This document shows, one piece after another, positions 8,534-16,359 of a stretch of DNA of 64,000 bases (within the stretch, counting starts at the first letter, position 1; each line of letters opens with the position of its first letter). The notes beneath the pieces were generated by a model. It was given only the letters and a program-made list of their open reading frames with translations. It did not search any database and was not told where the DNA came from. The DNA comes from Roseococcus sp. SYP-B2431 (GTDB lineage Bacteria; Pseudomonadota; Alphaproteobacteria; Acetobacterales; Acetobacteraceae), in the NCBI RefSeq assembly GCF_004336745.1, contig NZ_SJXD01000025.1, positions 496,001-560,000 of the forward strand. The letters are read 5' to 3'. Made by a program: the position numbers and the translations under genes.

Positions 8534-8827
8534 ATGCGTCGCCTTCTCATCGCAGCCGCGCTCGGGATCGGGGTTCTCTCGTCGGGCGCAGCGCCCCGAC
8601 AGGCCACGGCCGCGCCGTTCAATCCCGGCCAGGTGGAATGGGGCGCAGGCGTGACGCCCGTGCAGTATTACGGCCGGCCCTACTACGGCCGGCCCCATTA
8701 CGGCCCGCGACGCTACTACGGACCGCGGCGCTATTACGGGCCGCCGCGCCGCTATGGCTATTACGGGCCGCCGCCTCCGCCGCGCTACTACCGGCCGCCG
8801 CCCCGCCCGTATTACGGCTGGCGGTAA
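8534..8827 (+). CDS. Small secreted Tyr/Pro/Gly/Arg-rich repeat protein
   Basis: 97 residues with a strong Shine-Dalgarno (GGAGGA) 3-8 nt before the ATG at 8534. A signal peptide (about 1-27, ending ATAAP) is followed by a short conserved-looking stretch and then about 60 residues of imperfect repeats: YYGRP, YYGRPHYGP, RRYYGP, RRYYGPP and a PPPPP run ending YYGWR. About a quarter of the mature part is Tyr. Such YYG/PPR proteins occur in many alphaproteobacteria as hypothetical envelope proteins; the function is unknown. Low complexity means homology is hard to judge. The gene converges on the amidase with a 7-bp gap. Confidence 0.75.
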   Translation: MRRLLIAAALGIGVLSSGAAPRQATAAPFNPGQVEWGAGVTPVQYYGRPYYGRPHYGPRRYYGPRRYYGPPRRYGYYGPPPPPRYYRPPPRPYYGWR

Positions 8828-8834
8828 CGGCCGA

Positions 8835-10226
8835 TCAGGCGATCGCCGGCTCGATGGTCTCCACCATCCACCGCGCGATCGCCGTCATTGCCGCGTCCGA
8901 ATGCGGCTGTCCGACAAGCTGGATGCCCATCGGCATGCCGCCGACGGCCGTCATGGGCGAGGTCACGACCGGCGCGCCGAGCGCCGAGCTCGGCGTGTTG
9001 TAGACGGCATCGCCCGTGGGCCGCGGCGCCAGCGGCTGGCCCGGGACGTCGCCCGGCCAGAGCGGCGCCGGCCCCGGCGAGGCGGGCGCGATCATCGCAT
9101 CCACGAGCGGCGCGAGGGCCGCGTGGCGCTGCCGGATCTCCTCTCGCCGCAGGACAAGGGTGCGGTAGTCGGCCGGCGTCAGCTTCTCGGCCCCGGCCAG
9201 CGTGTTCCTGATGCGCTGGCTCACCCCGTCCGGATCGGCGTTCACGAGGTTGCGGTGGCCCCAGTGGTTCTCCCAGGCGGTGATGGTGTTGGTCAGCACC
9301 TGGATGCCCTGCAGCGACTCCTCGAAGGCCTCGATCATCGGATTGTCGCCGCGCCGAAGCACCGTCACGCCGGTGGCGCGGAGTCGCTCGATCAGCGTCT
9401 CGAAGGCCGATTTGCTGGCGTCGTCCAGCAGGGCCCAGCCCTCGGCCTCCATCACGGCGAGCGTCATGGGCTTGCGCGCCTCGGGCGTGGTGCTCGGGCC
9501 GAAGAGGCCGAGGCGGCCCGGATCGCCGCCGGCGCGCGTCGCGATCTCGATGGCGACCTGCCACATGTCCTCGATGCTGCCGGCATGGGGCCCATGGGTG
9601 CTCATGCTGGTCGCCTGGCGCTCGCCGCGGTTGATGCCGCCCTGCGTCGGCTTCAGGGCGAAGTTCCCGCAATAGCCGGCCGGCCGGATGATGGAGCCGC
9701 CCACCTGGGTGCCGATCGCGGCCGGCACCATCCGCGCGCCCACCGCGGCCGCCGACCCCGAGGAGGAACCGCCCGGCGTGCGCGCGGGGTCGAAGGGGTT
9801 GGTGGTCGCCGGGGGATGCGAGCCGCCGAGCTCCGCCGTGGTGGTCTTGCCCAGCACCACCGCGCCCGCCTCGCGCAGCGCCCAGACGGCCGCGTTGTCG
9901 CGCTTCGGGAAGTTCCCCTCATAGGCCTTGCAGCCCATCTGGGTCGGCATGTCCCTGGTCTCGAGCAGGTCCTTGATGCCGATGGGCATGCCGTCGATCG
10001 GCGAGAGCGGCTGGCCGGCCTTCCAGCGCGCCGTGCTGGCATCGGCCGCCTCGCGCGCGCCGGCCTCGTTCATGACGACCCAGGCCTTCACCACCGGCTC
10101 GCGCGCCGCGATCGTCTCCAGGCAGCGCTCCAGATAGGCGCGCGGCGTGTCCTTGCCGGTGGTGAAGGCCGGCGTGGCGTCGTGCCAGGTCAGCGCGCGG
10201 AAGTCCTTGGGCGAATAGTTCGGCAT
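8835..10226 (-). CDS. Amidase-signature-family hydrolase
   Basis: 463 residues from the ATG at 10226, which has GGAGGG at good spacing; a GTG three codons upstream is too close to that site. The Ser-cisSer-Lys triad is intact: Lys85 in GMPIGIKDLL, the GGSSSGSA loop at 152-159 (cis-Ser), and nucleophile Ser178 in GTQVGGSIIRPAG. The family hydrolyses carboxamides such as aryl or aliphatic amides, or acts in GatA. It is too unlike GatA in context (no gatB/gatC nearby) to be the tRNA amidotransferase subunit. Divergent from the two NodB-type deacetylase genes, which suggests a shared catabolic theme for C-N bonds, by inference. Confidence 0.9.
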   Translation of the reverse strand: MPNYSPKDFRALTWHDATPAFTTGKDTPRAYLERCLETIAAREPVVKAWVVMNEAGAREAADASTARWKAGQPLSPIDGMPIGIKDLLETRDMPTQMGCKAYEGNFPKRDNAAVWALREAGAVVLGKTTTAELGGSHPPATTNPFDPARTPGGSSSGSAAAVGARMVPAAIGTQVGGSIIRPAGYCGNFALKPTQGGINRGERQATSMSTHGPHAGSIEDMWQVAIEIATRAGGDPGRLGLFGPSTTPEARKPMTLAVMEAEGWALLDDASKSAFETLIERLRATGVTVLRRGDNPMIEAFEESLQGIQVLTNTITAWENHWGHRNLVNADPDGVSQRIRNTLAGAEKLTPADYRTLVLRREEIRQRHAALAPLVDAMIAPASPGPAPLWPGDVPGQPLAPRPTGDAVYNTPSSALGAPVVTSPMTAVGGMPMGIQLVGQPHSDAAMTAIARWMVETIEPAIA

Positions 10227-10345
10227 GCTGGGCACCCTCCATCGGCGGCGTCATCATAATGAATGCGATTGTCCCCGCGCGACCTCTTGCGTGCCGCGCG
10301 CCGGTGTCGGAGCATCCCCGCGAAACGTCGAATGGGGAAGCGGCC

Positions 10346-11236
10346 TTGACGGAAAATCTCGACGCGGAGCTGGACGAGCTCGACGCGGCGGCCAAGCGGC
10401 ACCTCGCCCGTCACGAGCCGATCACCGATCCGAAATGGCCGGGCGGCGCGCGCATCGCGGTGAACCTCACCGCCGATTTCGACGCCATGCTGCTGCGCCG
10501 GCTGATGAACGAGCCGGCCATGCAGCTCGCCAAGGGTGAGTTCGGCGGGCGCGTCGGGATCTGGAGGATGATCGAGCTCTTCGACAGCCACGGCATCAAG
10601 GGCACGATCTTCACGCCGGGCCGCATCTGCGAGCTCTATCCGCAGGCCCTGGCCGCTGCGGCGAAGAGCGGCCACGAGATCACCGACCACATGTGGGAGC
10701 ACCGCGTTCCCAAGGAGCCGGAGCTGGAGCGCGACCACCTCACGCGCTCCACCGAGGCGCTGGCGAGGATCGCGGGCTACCGCGGCGTCGGCACCCGCAG
10801 CGGCCACAGCCACAAGCTCCTGCGCGAGCTCGGCTACATCTACCGCTCCAACGGCTCGGCGAGCCACATGCCGCACTACCTGCGCGATCCCGACGGCTCG
10901 AACGTGCTGATCAACCTGCCGTTCCACTACGCCATCGACGACGCGATGTTCTACTCCTTCGCCTGGATGGGCACGCCCAACGCGGCGCAGCGCATCTCCG
11001 ATCCCGAGCGCGTGATGGACATGTGGTGGGAGGCCTTCCTGCAGCAGCACGCGACGGGGCGCGGCTACCTCAACATCTGCATGCATCCCTTCGTCTCGGG
11101 CCGCGCGCTGCGCACGCTGATGATGGACAAGCTCATCACCCGGATGAAGGAGAAGGGCGGCGTGTGGTTCGACACCTGCGAGGCGACGGCGCGGCACTGC
11201 ATCGCCGTACAGCCCCCCAGCGGCGGCTGGAACTGA
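10346..11236 (+). CDS. Polysaccharide-deacetylase (NodB-fold) protein, PuuE-like, metal ligands intact
   Basis: 296 residues from TTG 10346, chosen because GGGGAAG stands 5-11 nt upstream and the conserved-looking sequence starts there. An in-frame ATG at 10259 would add 29 residues without ribosome site or conservation. NodB motifs are present: TADFD (metal/base aspartates) at about residue 45 and GHEITDHMWEH (H-x4-H-x3-H) at about 110-120, with a late MHPFVSGR. The PuuE-like branch includes allantoinase-type and other cyclic amide hydrolases as well as sugar deacetylases, so the substrate is open. The next gene, 10 bp on, is a paralogue with altered ligands; the two are probably one operon. 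Confidence 0.88.
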   Translation: MTENLDAELDELDAAAKRHLARHEPITDPKWPGGARIAVNLTADFDAMLLRRLMNEPAMQLAKGEFGGRVGIWRMIELFDSHGIKGTIFTPGRICELYPQALAAAAKSGHEITDHMWEHRVPKEPELERDHLTRSTEALARIAGYRGVGTRSGHSHKLLRELGYIYRSNGSASHMPHYLRDPDGSNVLINLPFHYAIDDAMFYSFAWMGTPNAAQRISDPERVMDMWWEAFLQQHATGRGYLNICMHPFVSGRALRTLMMDKLITRMKEKGGVWFDTCEATARHCIAVQPPSGGWN

Positions 11237-11246
11237 GGAGGACGCC

Positions 11247-12176
11247 ATGCCCTGGAAAGACAACTACACGGTTTCCGACGAGCGCGGCCTCGCCGATGCC
11301 GAGCTGCGCTGGCCCGACGGCAGAAGCTGCTGCGTCAGCATCACGGTGGACCTCAGCCTCGCCGCGACCGGCGAGGGGCTGAAGACGGCGGAGCTCTCCA
11401 CGCCCGTCGCGCGCTTCGCGATGACGGAGGGGCTCGACAACCTGCTCGGCGTGCTGGGGCAGCACGGGCTGAAGGCCACCTTCGCCACGCCGGCGGCCAT
11501 GGCGCGGATCCACGGGGCGAAGCTGCGCGAGATCCAGGCCGAGGGCCATGAGATCGCCGCCGAGGCGCTGCTGCACGAGGATGTCTCGGGCCTGCCGCGC
11601 GAGATCGAGAAGGCGCGGCTGGAGCGCACCACGGCCATCCTCTCCGACGCGGTCGGCAAGGCGCCGGCGGGCTGGTTCATGCTCTCGCGCCAGGGCGACC
11701 AGTTCGCCGGCGGCACCATCAGCCCGAACACGATCGACCTGCTGATCGAGGCCGGCTACCGCTACTACGGCAACGGCCTCGCCGACGACGCGCCCTATTG
11801 GACGGCGGTGGACTTCGCGAGCGGCCGCGCGCTGCCGACGATGCCCTACTACTACCACTTCGACGACCAGTATTTCTGCATGTTCCCGATCAAGGGCACC
11901 GGCCTCGAGAACGTGGACATGTTCTTCCGCAACCTGCGCTGGGAGTTCGAGGCGCAGCACAAGCGCGGCCGCCATTTCCACATGACGCTGCACCCGCAGC
12001 ACATGGGCTACATGCATCGCCTGAAGATGCTGGACGACTTTCTCACCTGGATGAAGGGCCATGCCGGGTTGTGGAACCCGACGGCGGAGCAGTGCATCGC
12101 GCATTGGACGGCGACGCACCCCGCGCTCGCCCTAGAGCCCAGCATCTGGCAGGACTATCCCGGCAGCCTCAGTTAA
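11247..12176 (+). CDS. NodB-fold deacetylase paralogue with altered metal-binding motifs
   Basis: 309 residues, 10 bp after the previous gene, with GGAGGA before the ATG. It shares the NodB fold layout but motif 1 reads ITVDLSLAA where the neighbour has LTADFDAML, and motif 2 reads GHEIAAEALLHED where the neighbour has GHEITDHMWEH. One motif-1 aspartate (now Ser) and the central motif-2 histidine (now Glu) are therefore missing. It may be a non-catalytic partner of the upstream paralogue, or use a different metal arrangement. The C-terminal HMTLHPQHMGYMHR segment keeps histidines. Product family is clear, activity is not. Confidence 0.85.
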   Translation: MPWKDNYTVSDERGLADAELRWPDGRSCCVSITVDLSLAATGEGLKTAELSTPVARFAMTEGLDNLLGVLGQHGLKATFATPAAMARIHGAKLREIQAEGHEIAAEALLHEDVSGLPREIEKARLERTTAILSDAVGKAPAGWFMLSRQGDQFAGGTISPNTIDLLIEAGYRYYGNGLADDAPYWTAVDFASGRALPTMPYYYHFDDQYFCMFPIKGTGLENVDMFFRNLRWEFEAQHKRGRHFHMTLHPQHMGYMHRLKMLDDFLTWMKGHAGLWNPTAEQCIAHWTATHPALALEPSIWQDYPGSLS

Positions 12177-12228
12177 GGGGTCCAGGGCAAAAAGCCCTGG
12201 TGGGGGTCCAGGGGGCGAAGCCCCTTGG
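12177..12228. repeat. Tandem GGGGTCCAGGG...AGCCC hairpin repeat
   Basis: Two near-identical units in tandem: GGGGTCCAGGG-caaaa-AGCCCTGG and GGGGTCCAGGG-ggcga-AGCCCCTTGG. Each folds into a hairpin: CCAGGGC/GCCCTGG at 12182-12200 with an A5 loop, and CCAGGGGGC/GCCCCTTGG at 12208-12228 with a GAA loop and one G-T pair. It lies between convergent genes. It resembles the intergenic REP-like elements scattered through Rhodospirillales genomes and probably also terminates transcription. Confidence 0.65.
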
Positions 12229-12233
12229 ATTCT

Positions 12234-13010
12234 TTATAAGAAGCCGCCGTCGACAGGCATCCCCACGCCCGTGACGTAGGACGCCGCTTCCGAGCACAGG
12301 AAGCCGATCACCGCCGCCACCTCATGCGCCTCGCCCGCCCGTCCGGTCGGGAAGTCGCGCAGCATGCCGGCCTTGTGCTCGGGCGAGAGCGCCTCGAAGC
12401 GGTCGCGGATGCGGCTGCCCTGCTCGGCCAGGATCAGCGAGGGCATGACGGCGTTCACCGTGATTCCGTGCGCCGCCTCGTCCTTCGCCAGCTGCGACGT
12501 GAAGCCCAGCAGCGCGGCCTTGGAGGTGGAATAGGCGAGGCGGGCGCCCTGCGTCGTCACCGGCCCCTTCCGCCCGCGCGCCAGGGTGGAGGAGGTGTTC
12601 ACGATGCGGCCATAGCCCCGCGCCCGCATGCCCGGCACGAAGGCGCGCGAGAAGCGGAAGGCGCTGGTGAGGTTCAGCGCCATCACATGGTCCCACAACT
12701 CGTCTTCCATCTCCTCGATGGTGCGGACGGGCCGCGGGCCCGAGCCGCCCGCGAGGTTCACCAGCACATCCGTGCGGCCCAGCGCCTCGGCCTTTGCCAG
12801 CGCCGCGGCCGGTGCCCTGGGGTCGAGCACGTCCAGCGCCAGCACCTCGGCACGCCCGCCGGCCCCGCGCACGCGCTCGGCCGAGGCCGTGAGCGGCCCC
12901 TCCTGCACGTCCAGCATCAGCACGCCGAGGCCCTGCTGCGCGAGCTGCAGGCAGACCGCGGTGCCGATCCCGCCCGCCGCGCCGGTGACGGCGGCCCAGC
13001 GCGCCGCCAT
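12234..13010 (-). CDS. SDR-family oxidoreductase
   Basis: 258 residues, a classical short-chain dehydrogenase. The nucleotide-binding motif TGAAGGIG lies near residue 12, NLAGG at about 88, and the catalytic Ser plus YSTSK (Tyr-x3-Lys) at about 140-170. The acidic LDV after beta-2 favours NAD over NADP. The C-terminus ends in the usual VTGVGMPVDGGFL. Its ATG overlaps the stop of the upstream substrate-binding protein (ATGA), so the SBP-SDR pair is one transcript with the second SDR upstream. Substrate unknown; FabG-like or sugar/hydroxy-acid dehydrogenase are both possible. Confidence 0.92.
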   Translation of the reverse strand: MAARWAAVTGAAGGIGTAVCLQLAQQGLGVLMLDVQEGPLTASAERVRGAGGRAEVLALDVLDPRAPAAALAKAEALGRTDVLVNLAGGSGPRPVRTIEEMEDELWDHVMALNLTSAFRFSRAFVPGMRARGYGRIVNTSSTLARGRKGPVTTQGARLAYSTSKAALLGFTSQLAKDEAAHGITVNAVMPSLILAEQGSRIRDRFEALSPEHKAGMLRDFPTGRAGEAHEVAAVIGFLCSEAASYVTGVGMPVDGGFL

Positions 13011-14587
13011 CAGCGCCGTGCCCGCTGGATGTTCCAGAGCACCGGGAAGCCCACGTCGAGCACGCCGCGCAGATCCGCGCGATACACCGCCGGCCCGGCG
13101 AACTGCCCGAGCAGCACGACATTCACATGCTCATGCGCGAGCGTCTGCAGCTGACCCGCGATCTCGCGGCGGCGCGCCATGTCAGGTTCCTCGGAATACT
13201 GCCGCAGCAGCGGCACCTGCCGCTGGTCGCACCACCAGCCCGGATAGACGTTGGCGCAGTTGTAGACCATTGCCGGATTGACGATCGGGTCCGGCATGTC
13301 GAAGCCGGTCCAGACCAGCGGCACGATGTTCCACCCGCCCTGGCCGACCGGGTTCCGGTTCACGCGCCGCGAGGCCACGCTGCTCCAGTCGGTCGAGACC
13401 AGGTCGATGTTGAAGCCGGCGCGGCGCAGCTGGTCCATGGCGACGAGCGAGACCGGGTCGATCAGCGCGGAATCGCGCGAATGCAGCACGGTGATCGGCT
13501 GGTTGTTGTAGCCCGCCTCGCGCAGCAGCGCGCGCGCGCGCTCCATGCTGTGGTTGCGCAGCGATTCGGTGCCGGCCTCGGTCGCGTAGGGGCCGCCGCA
13601 CATGAAGAAGGTGTAGCAGTGCTGATGCACCATGTCGGGCGGCAGGCCCGTCGCCGCGACGACGTCCGACTGCTCGATGGCCTGCTGCGCCGCGCGCCTC
13701 ACGAGGACGTTGTCGAAGGGCGGGATGGTGTGGTTGAGCGTCAGCGCGCCCACCACCTCGCCGCCGCGCAGCCCAGGGGTGACGACGACGCGACGGTCGC
13801 GCCGCAGGCTCTCGATGAAGTCGAGCGGCGCGCGCTCGATATAGTCGATCTCGCCCTGCTGCAGCGCGCCGACCTTGGTCGCATGGTCGGGGATGCTGAC
13901 GAATTCCGTGCGCTCGAAATGCACGACCTTCCCGCCGGCGAGGCCGTCGGCCGGCTCGGAGCGCGGGCGGTAGCGCGCGTTGCGGTAGAAGACGACGCGG
14001 TCGCCGGGCCGCCATTCCTCGCGGCGGAAGACGAAGGGGCCGGAGCCGACGATCTCGGTGATCTGCTGCGTGCCGGGCGTGTTCGCGATGCGCGCGGGCA
14101 TCATGTAGGGCACCAGCGTCGCCGTCTTGCCGAGCGCCTCCAGCACCAGCGCGAAGGGGCGGTTGAGGCGCATCACGAAGGTGTCGGGCGCGGTGGCGTC
14201 GAGGCTCGCGGTGGCCTCCATCAGCTGCCGGCCCAGCCCGTCGCGCGCGCCCCAGCGGCGGATCGACGCCACGCAATCCTCGGCGGTGACAGGCGTGCCG
14301 TCGGTCCATTCCTGGCCGGGCCGGAGCTTGAAGGTCCAGGTGAGGCGGTCGGCGCTGACCTCCCAGCCCTCCAGCATCTGCGGCCGCATGACGCCCTGGC
14401 TGTCAGGCGCGACGAGCGTGTCCCAGACCATGGAGCCGAAGGCGCGCGTCACCACCGAGGGCGAGACGATGGGGTCGAGCGTCTGCAGCTCGTTGTTCAT
14501 CACCAGGCGCAGCGGCTGTTGCTGCTGCGCCTGCGCGCCGGCCGCGCCGAGCATCGCGAGGCCGAACAGGAGGGCTTTCGTTTTCAT
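13010..14587 (-). CDS. ABC transporter substrate-binding protein, SBP_bac_5
   Basis: 525 residues with a Sec signal peptide (about 1-20, ending AGAQAQ). The mature part begins with LQTLDPIVSPS and carries DGTPVTAEDCVASIRRWGARD, GSGPFVFRREEW and the C-terminal LWNIQRARR typical of this family. It is clearly homologous to the protein encoded at 3306-4901, including the CVASIRRW segment. No permease or ATPase genes are adjacent. It is flanked by two SDR genes on the same strand, 4 nt overlap on one side and 15 bp on the other, so it most likely captures a compound that the SDRs oxidise or reduce (inferred). Confidence 0.92.
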   Translation of the reverse strand: MKTKALLFGLAMLGAAGAQAQQQQPLRLVMNNELQTLDPIVSPSVVTRAFGSMVWDTLVAPDSQGVMRPQMLEGWEVSADRLTWTFKLRPGQEWTDGTPVTAEDCVASIRRWGARDGLGRQLMEATASLDATAPDTFVMRLNRPFALVLEALGKTATLVPYMMPARIANTPGTQQITEIVGSGPFVFRREEWRPGDRVVFYRNARYRPRSEPADGLAGGKVVHFERTEFVSIPDHATKVGALQQGEIDYIERAPLDFIESLRRDRRVVVTPGLRGGEVVGALTLNHTIPPFDNVLVRRAAQQAIEQSDVVAATGLPPDMVHQHCYTFFMCGGPYATEAGTESLRNHSMERARALLREAGYNNQPITVLHSRDSALIDPVSLVAMDQLRRAGFNIDLVSTDWSSVASRRVNRNPVGQGGWNIVPLVWTGFDMPDPIVNPAMVYNCANVYPGWWCDQRQVPLLRQYSEEPDMARRREIAGQLQTLAHEHVNVVLLGQFAGPAVYRADLRGVLDVGFPVLWNIQRARR

Positions 14588-14602
14588 CCCCGTATCCTTT
14601 CT

Positions 14603-15364
14603 TCAGATCTGAACCCGGCCGCCATCGACCTCGATGACCGCGCCCGTGGTGAAGGAAGATTCGGCGCAGCTCAGGAAGAGGATGGCCTTGGCGACCTCCT
14701 CCGCGGTGCCGAGCCGCCGCATGCCGACGCGCGAGAGGAATTCCTGCATCTTCGCCTCGCGGTCGGGCACACGGCTGAGCGTGCGCTCGAGCATGGGCGT
14801 GTGAATGGGGCCCGGCGCCACCGCGTTCACGCGGATGTTCTCGCCCGCGAATTCCAGCGCCAGGGCGCGGCTCAGCATCACCAGCCCCGCCTTGGCGGAG
14901 CAGTAGGCGCCGAGATTGGGCAAGGGCCGCATCCCGGCGCCGGAGGCCAGGTTCACGATGGTGCCGCCGCCGGCGGCGCGCAGCAGCGGCAGCGCCTCCC
15001 GCGTGACGAGGAAGGGGCCGTCCAGGTCGATGGCGTGAACGCGACGCCAGTCTTCGAAGGAGGTCTCGGCGAGCGGTCGCCACAGGCTCACGCCGGCGGA
15101 ATTCACCAGCCCGTCCACGCCGCCGAGCGCCGCGCCCGCGGCCTCGACGGCCTTGGCCACCGAGGCTTCGCTCGTTACGTCGCAGGCGAAGCCGGCCGCG
15201 CCCTGGCTCGCCGCGCCCTGGCCGAGGGAGGCCGCCGCCGCTGCCCCGCCGTCCAGGTCCAGCAGCGCCACGCGCGCGCCCTCGGCCAGGAAGAGGCGCG
15301 CCGTCTCCAGCCCGATGCCGGAGGAGCCGCCGGTGATGATGACGCGCCGGCCTTGCATCCGCAT
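14603..15364 (-). CDS. SDR-family oxidoreductase
   Basis: 253 residues, classical SDR. TGGSSGIG lies near residue 11, the LLDLDG acidic turn suggests NAD preference, NSAG is at about 90, and the catalytic YCSAKAG Tyr/Lys pair at about 152. It ends with SSFTTGAVIEVDGGRVQI. The ATG at 15364 has AGGAA about 10 nt upstream; an internal ATG at 15358 is possible. It is the first gene of the SDR-SBP-SDR unit and is divergent from the TauD-type dioxygenase gene, about 167 bp apart. It is a different SDR subfamily from the product of 12234-13010. Confidence 0.92.
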   Translation of the reverse strand: MRMQGRRVIITGGSSGIGLETARLFLAEGARVALLDLDGGAAAAASLGQGAASQGAAGFACDVTSEASVAKAVEAAGAALGGVDGLVNSAGVSLWRPLAETSFEDWRRVHAIDLDGPFLVTREALPLLRAAGGGTIVNLASGAGMRPLPNLGAYCSAKAGLVMLSRALALEFAGENIRVNAVAPGPIHTPMLERTLSRVPDREAKMQEFLSRVGMRRLGTAEEVAKAILFLSCAESSFTTGAVIEVDGGRVQI

Positions 15365-15531
15365 GCGGGATCGTTCCTTCCTGGCAATAGCAATGAACGA
15401 AGCCTTTCACGCCCTCGCCCGGGCGCAAAGAGGCATCGACAGGCAAGGCCGGAAAAATTAGCATGGCCTCCGGAACTCGACGTCCTCATAATGAATTGCT
15501 GCGGCGCGGAACGGCCGCGAGGGAGATCACG

Positions 15532-16359
15532 ATGGAAGGGTTGTCCACGCCGACCGCAGGGCTCGACCTGCATCCGCTCAATCCGCATTTCGGCGTCGAG
15601 GTGCGCAACCTCGACCTGCGTGACGATCCGAGCGAGGCCACGCGCGCCGCGCTGCGCGCGGCCTTCCGGCAGCACCGCCTGCTGCTGCTGCGCGGCCAGG
15701 AGATCACGACCGAGCAGCAGACCCGCTTCGCCGAGATTTTCGGCCCCGTGCAGCTGCGCGAGCGGAACAAGGTCAAGAGCGCCGAGGCCACGGCGCAGCA
15801 CGTGTCCAACGTGCGCGCGGACGGCGTCTTCGGCAAGGGCGACCTCGCCTTTCATTGCGACCAGCTCTTCCAGAAGGAGCCGCTCTCGGCGCTGATTCTC
15901 TATGCCATCGAGGTGCCGGTGAATGCCGGCGGCGACACACGCTTCGCCGACAATGTGACCGTGCTGGACCGCATGCCCGCGGCGCTGCGCGAGCGCGCGG
16001 AGACGCTGCACATTCGCCACGAATACACCTTCCGCGGCACGCTCGCGAAGGACTGGAACATGGATGCCTCGGCCGAGCTCTCCGCTGTGCATCCCATGGT
16101 CTGGCGCGCGGCGCCGGAGGATCGCGGCGCGCTCTGGGTGAACAAGCTCTCCAGCGTCGAGGTGACGGAGTTGCCCGGCGCGGAGGGCGTGGCCCTGATG
16201 ACCGAGCTGCGCGAGTATCTCCACGACCCGGCGATCATCTACGACCACGCCTGGAAGCCCGGCGACCTGGTCCTCTGGGACAACCGGCGCCTCCAGCACG
16301 CGCGCACGCCCTATGACGAGACGCAGCCGCGCACGCTGCGTCGCAGCCCGATCGTCTAG
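15532..16359 (+). CDS. TauD/TfdA-family Fe(II)/2-oxoglutarate dioxygenase
   Basis: 275 residues from the ATG at 15532, preceded by GGGAG. The jelly-roll dioxygenase signature is complete: iron ligands His-x-Asp in FHCDQLF (about residue 107), a distal His in RRLQHARTP near residue 255, and the 2-oxoglutarate-binding Arg in TLRRSPIV at the C-terminus. Family members open C-S, C-O or C-N bonds of sulfonates, aryloxy acids and similar compounds. The frame extends upstream in-frame to 15463 but without ribosome site. Its TAG stop shares the palindrome CTAG with the stop of the converging hydrolase gene. Confidence 0.91.
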   Translation: MEGLSTPTAGLDLHPLNPHFGVEVRNLDLRDDPSEATRAALRAAFRQHRLLLLRGQEITTEQQTRFAEIFGPVQLRERNKVKSAEATAQHVSNVRADGVFGKGDLAFHCDQLFQKEPLSALILYAIEVPVNAGGDTRFADNVTVLDRMPAALRERAETLHIRHEYTFRGTLAKDWNMDASAELSAVHPMVWRAAPEDRGALWVNKLSSVEVTELPGAEGVALMTELREYLHDPAIIYDHAWKPGDLVLWDNRRLQHARTPYDETQPRTLRRSPIV

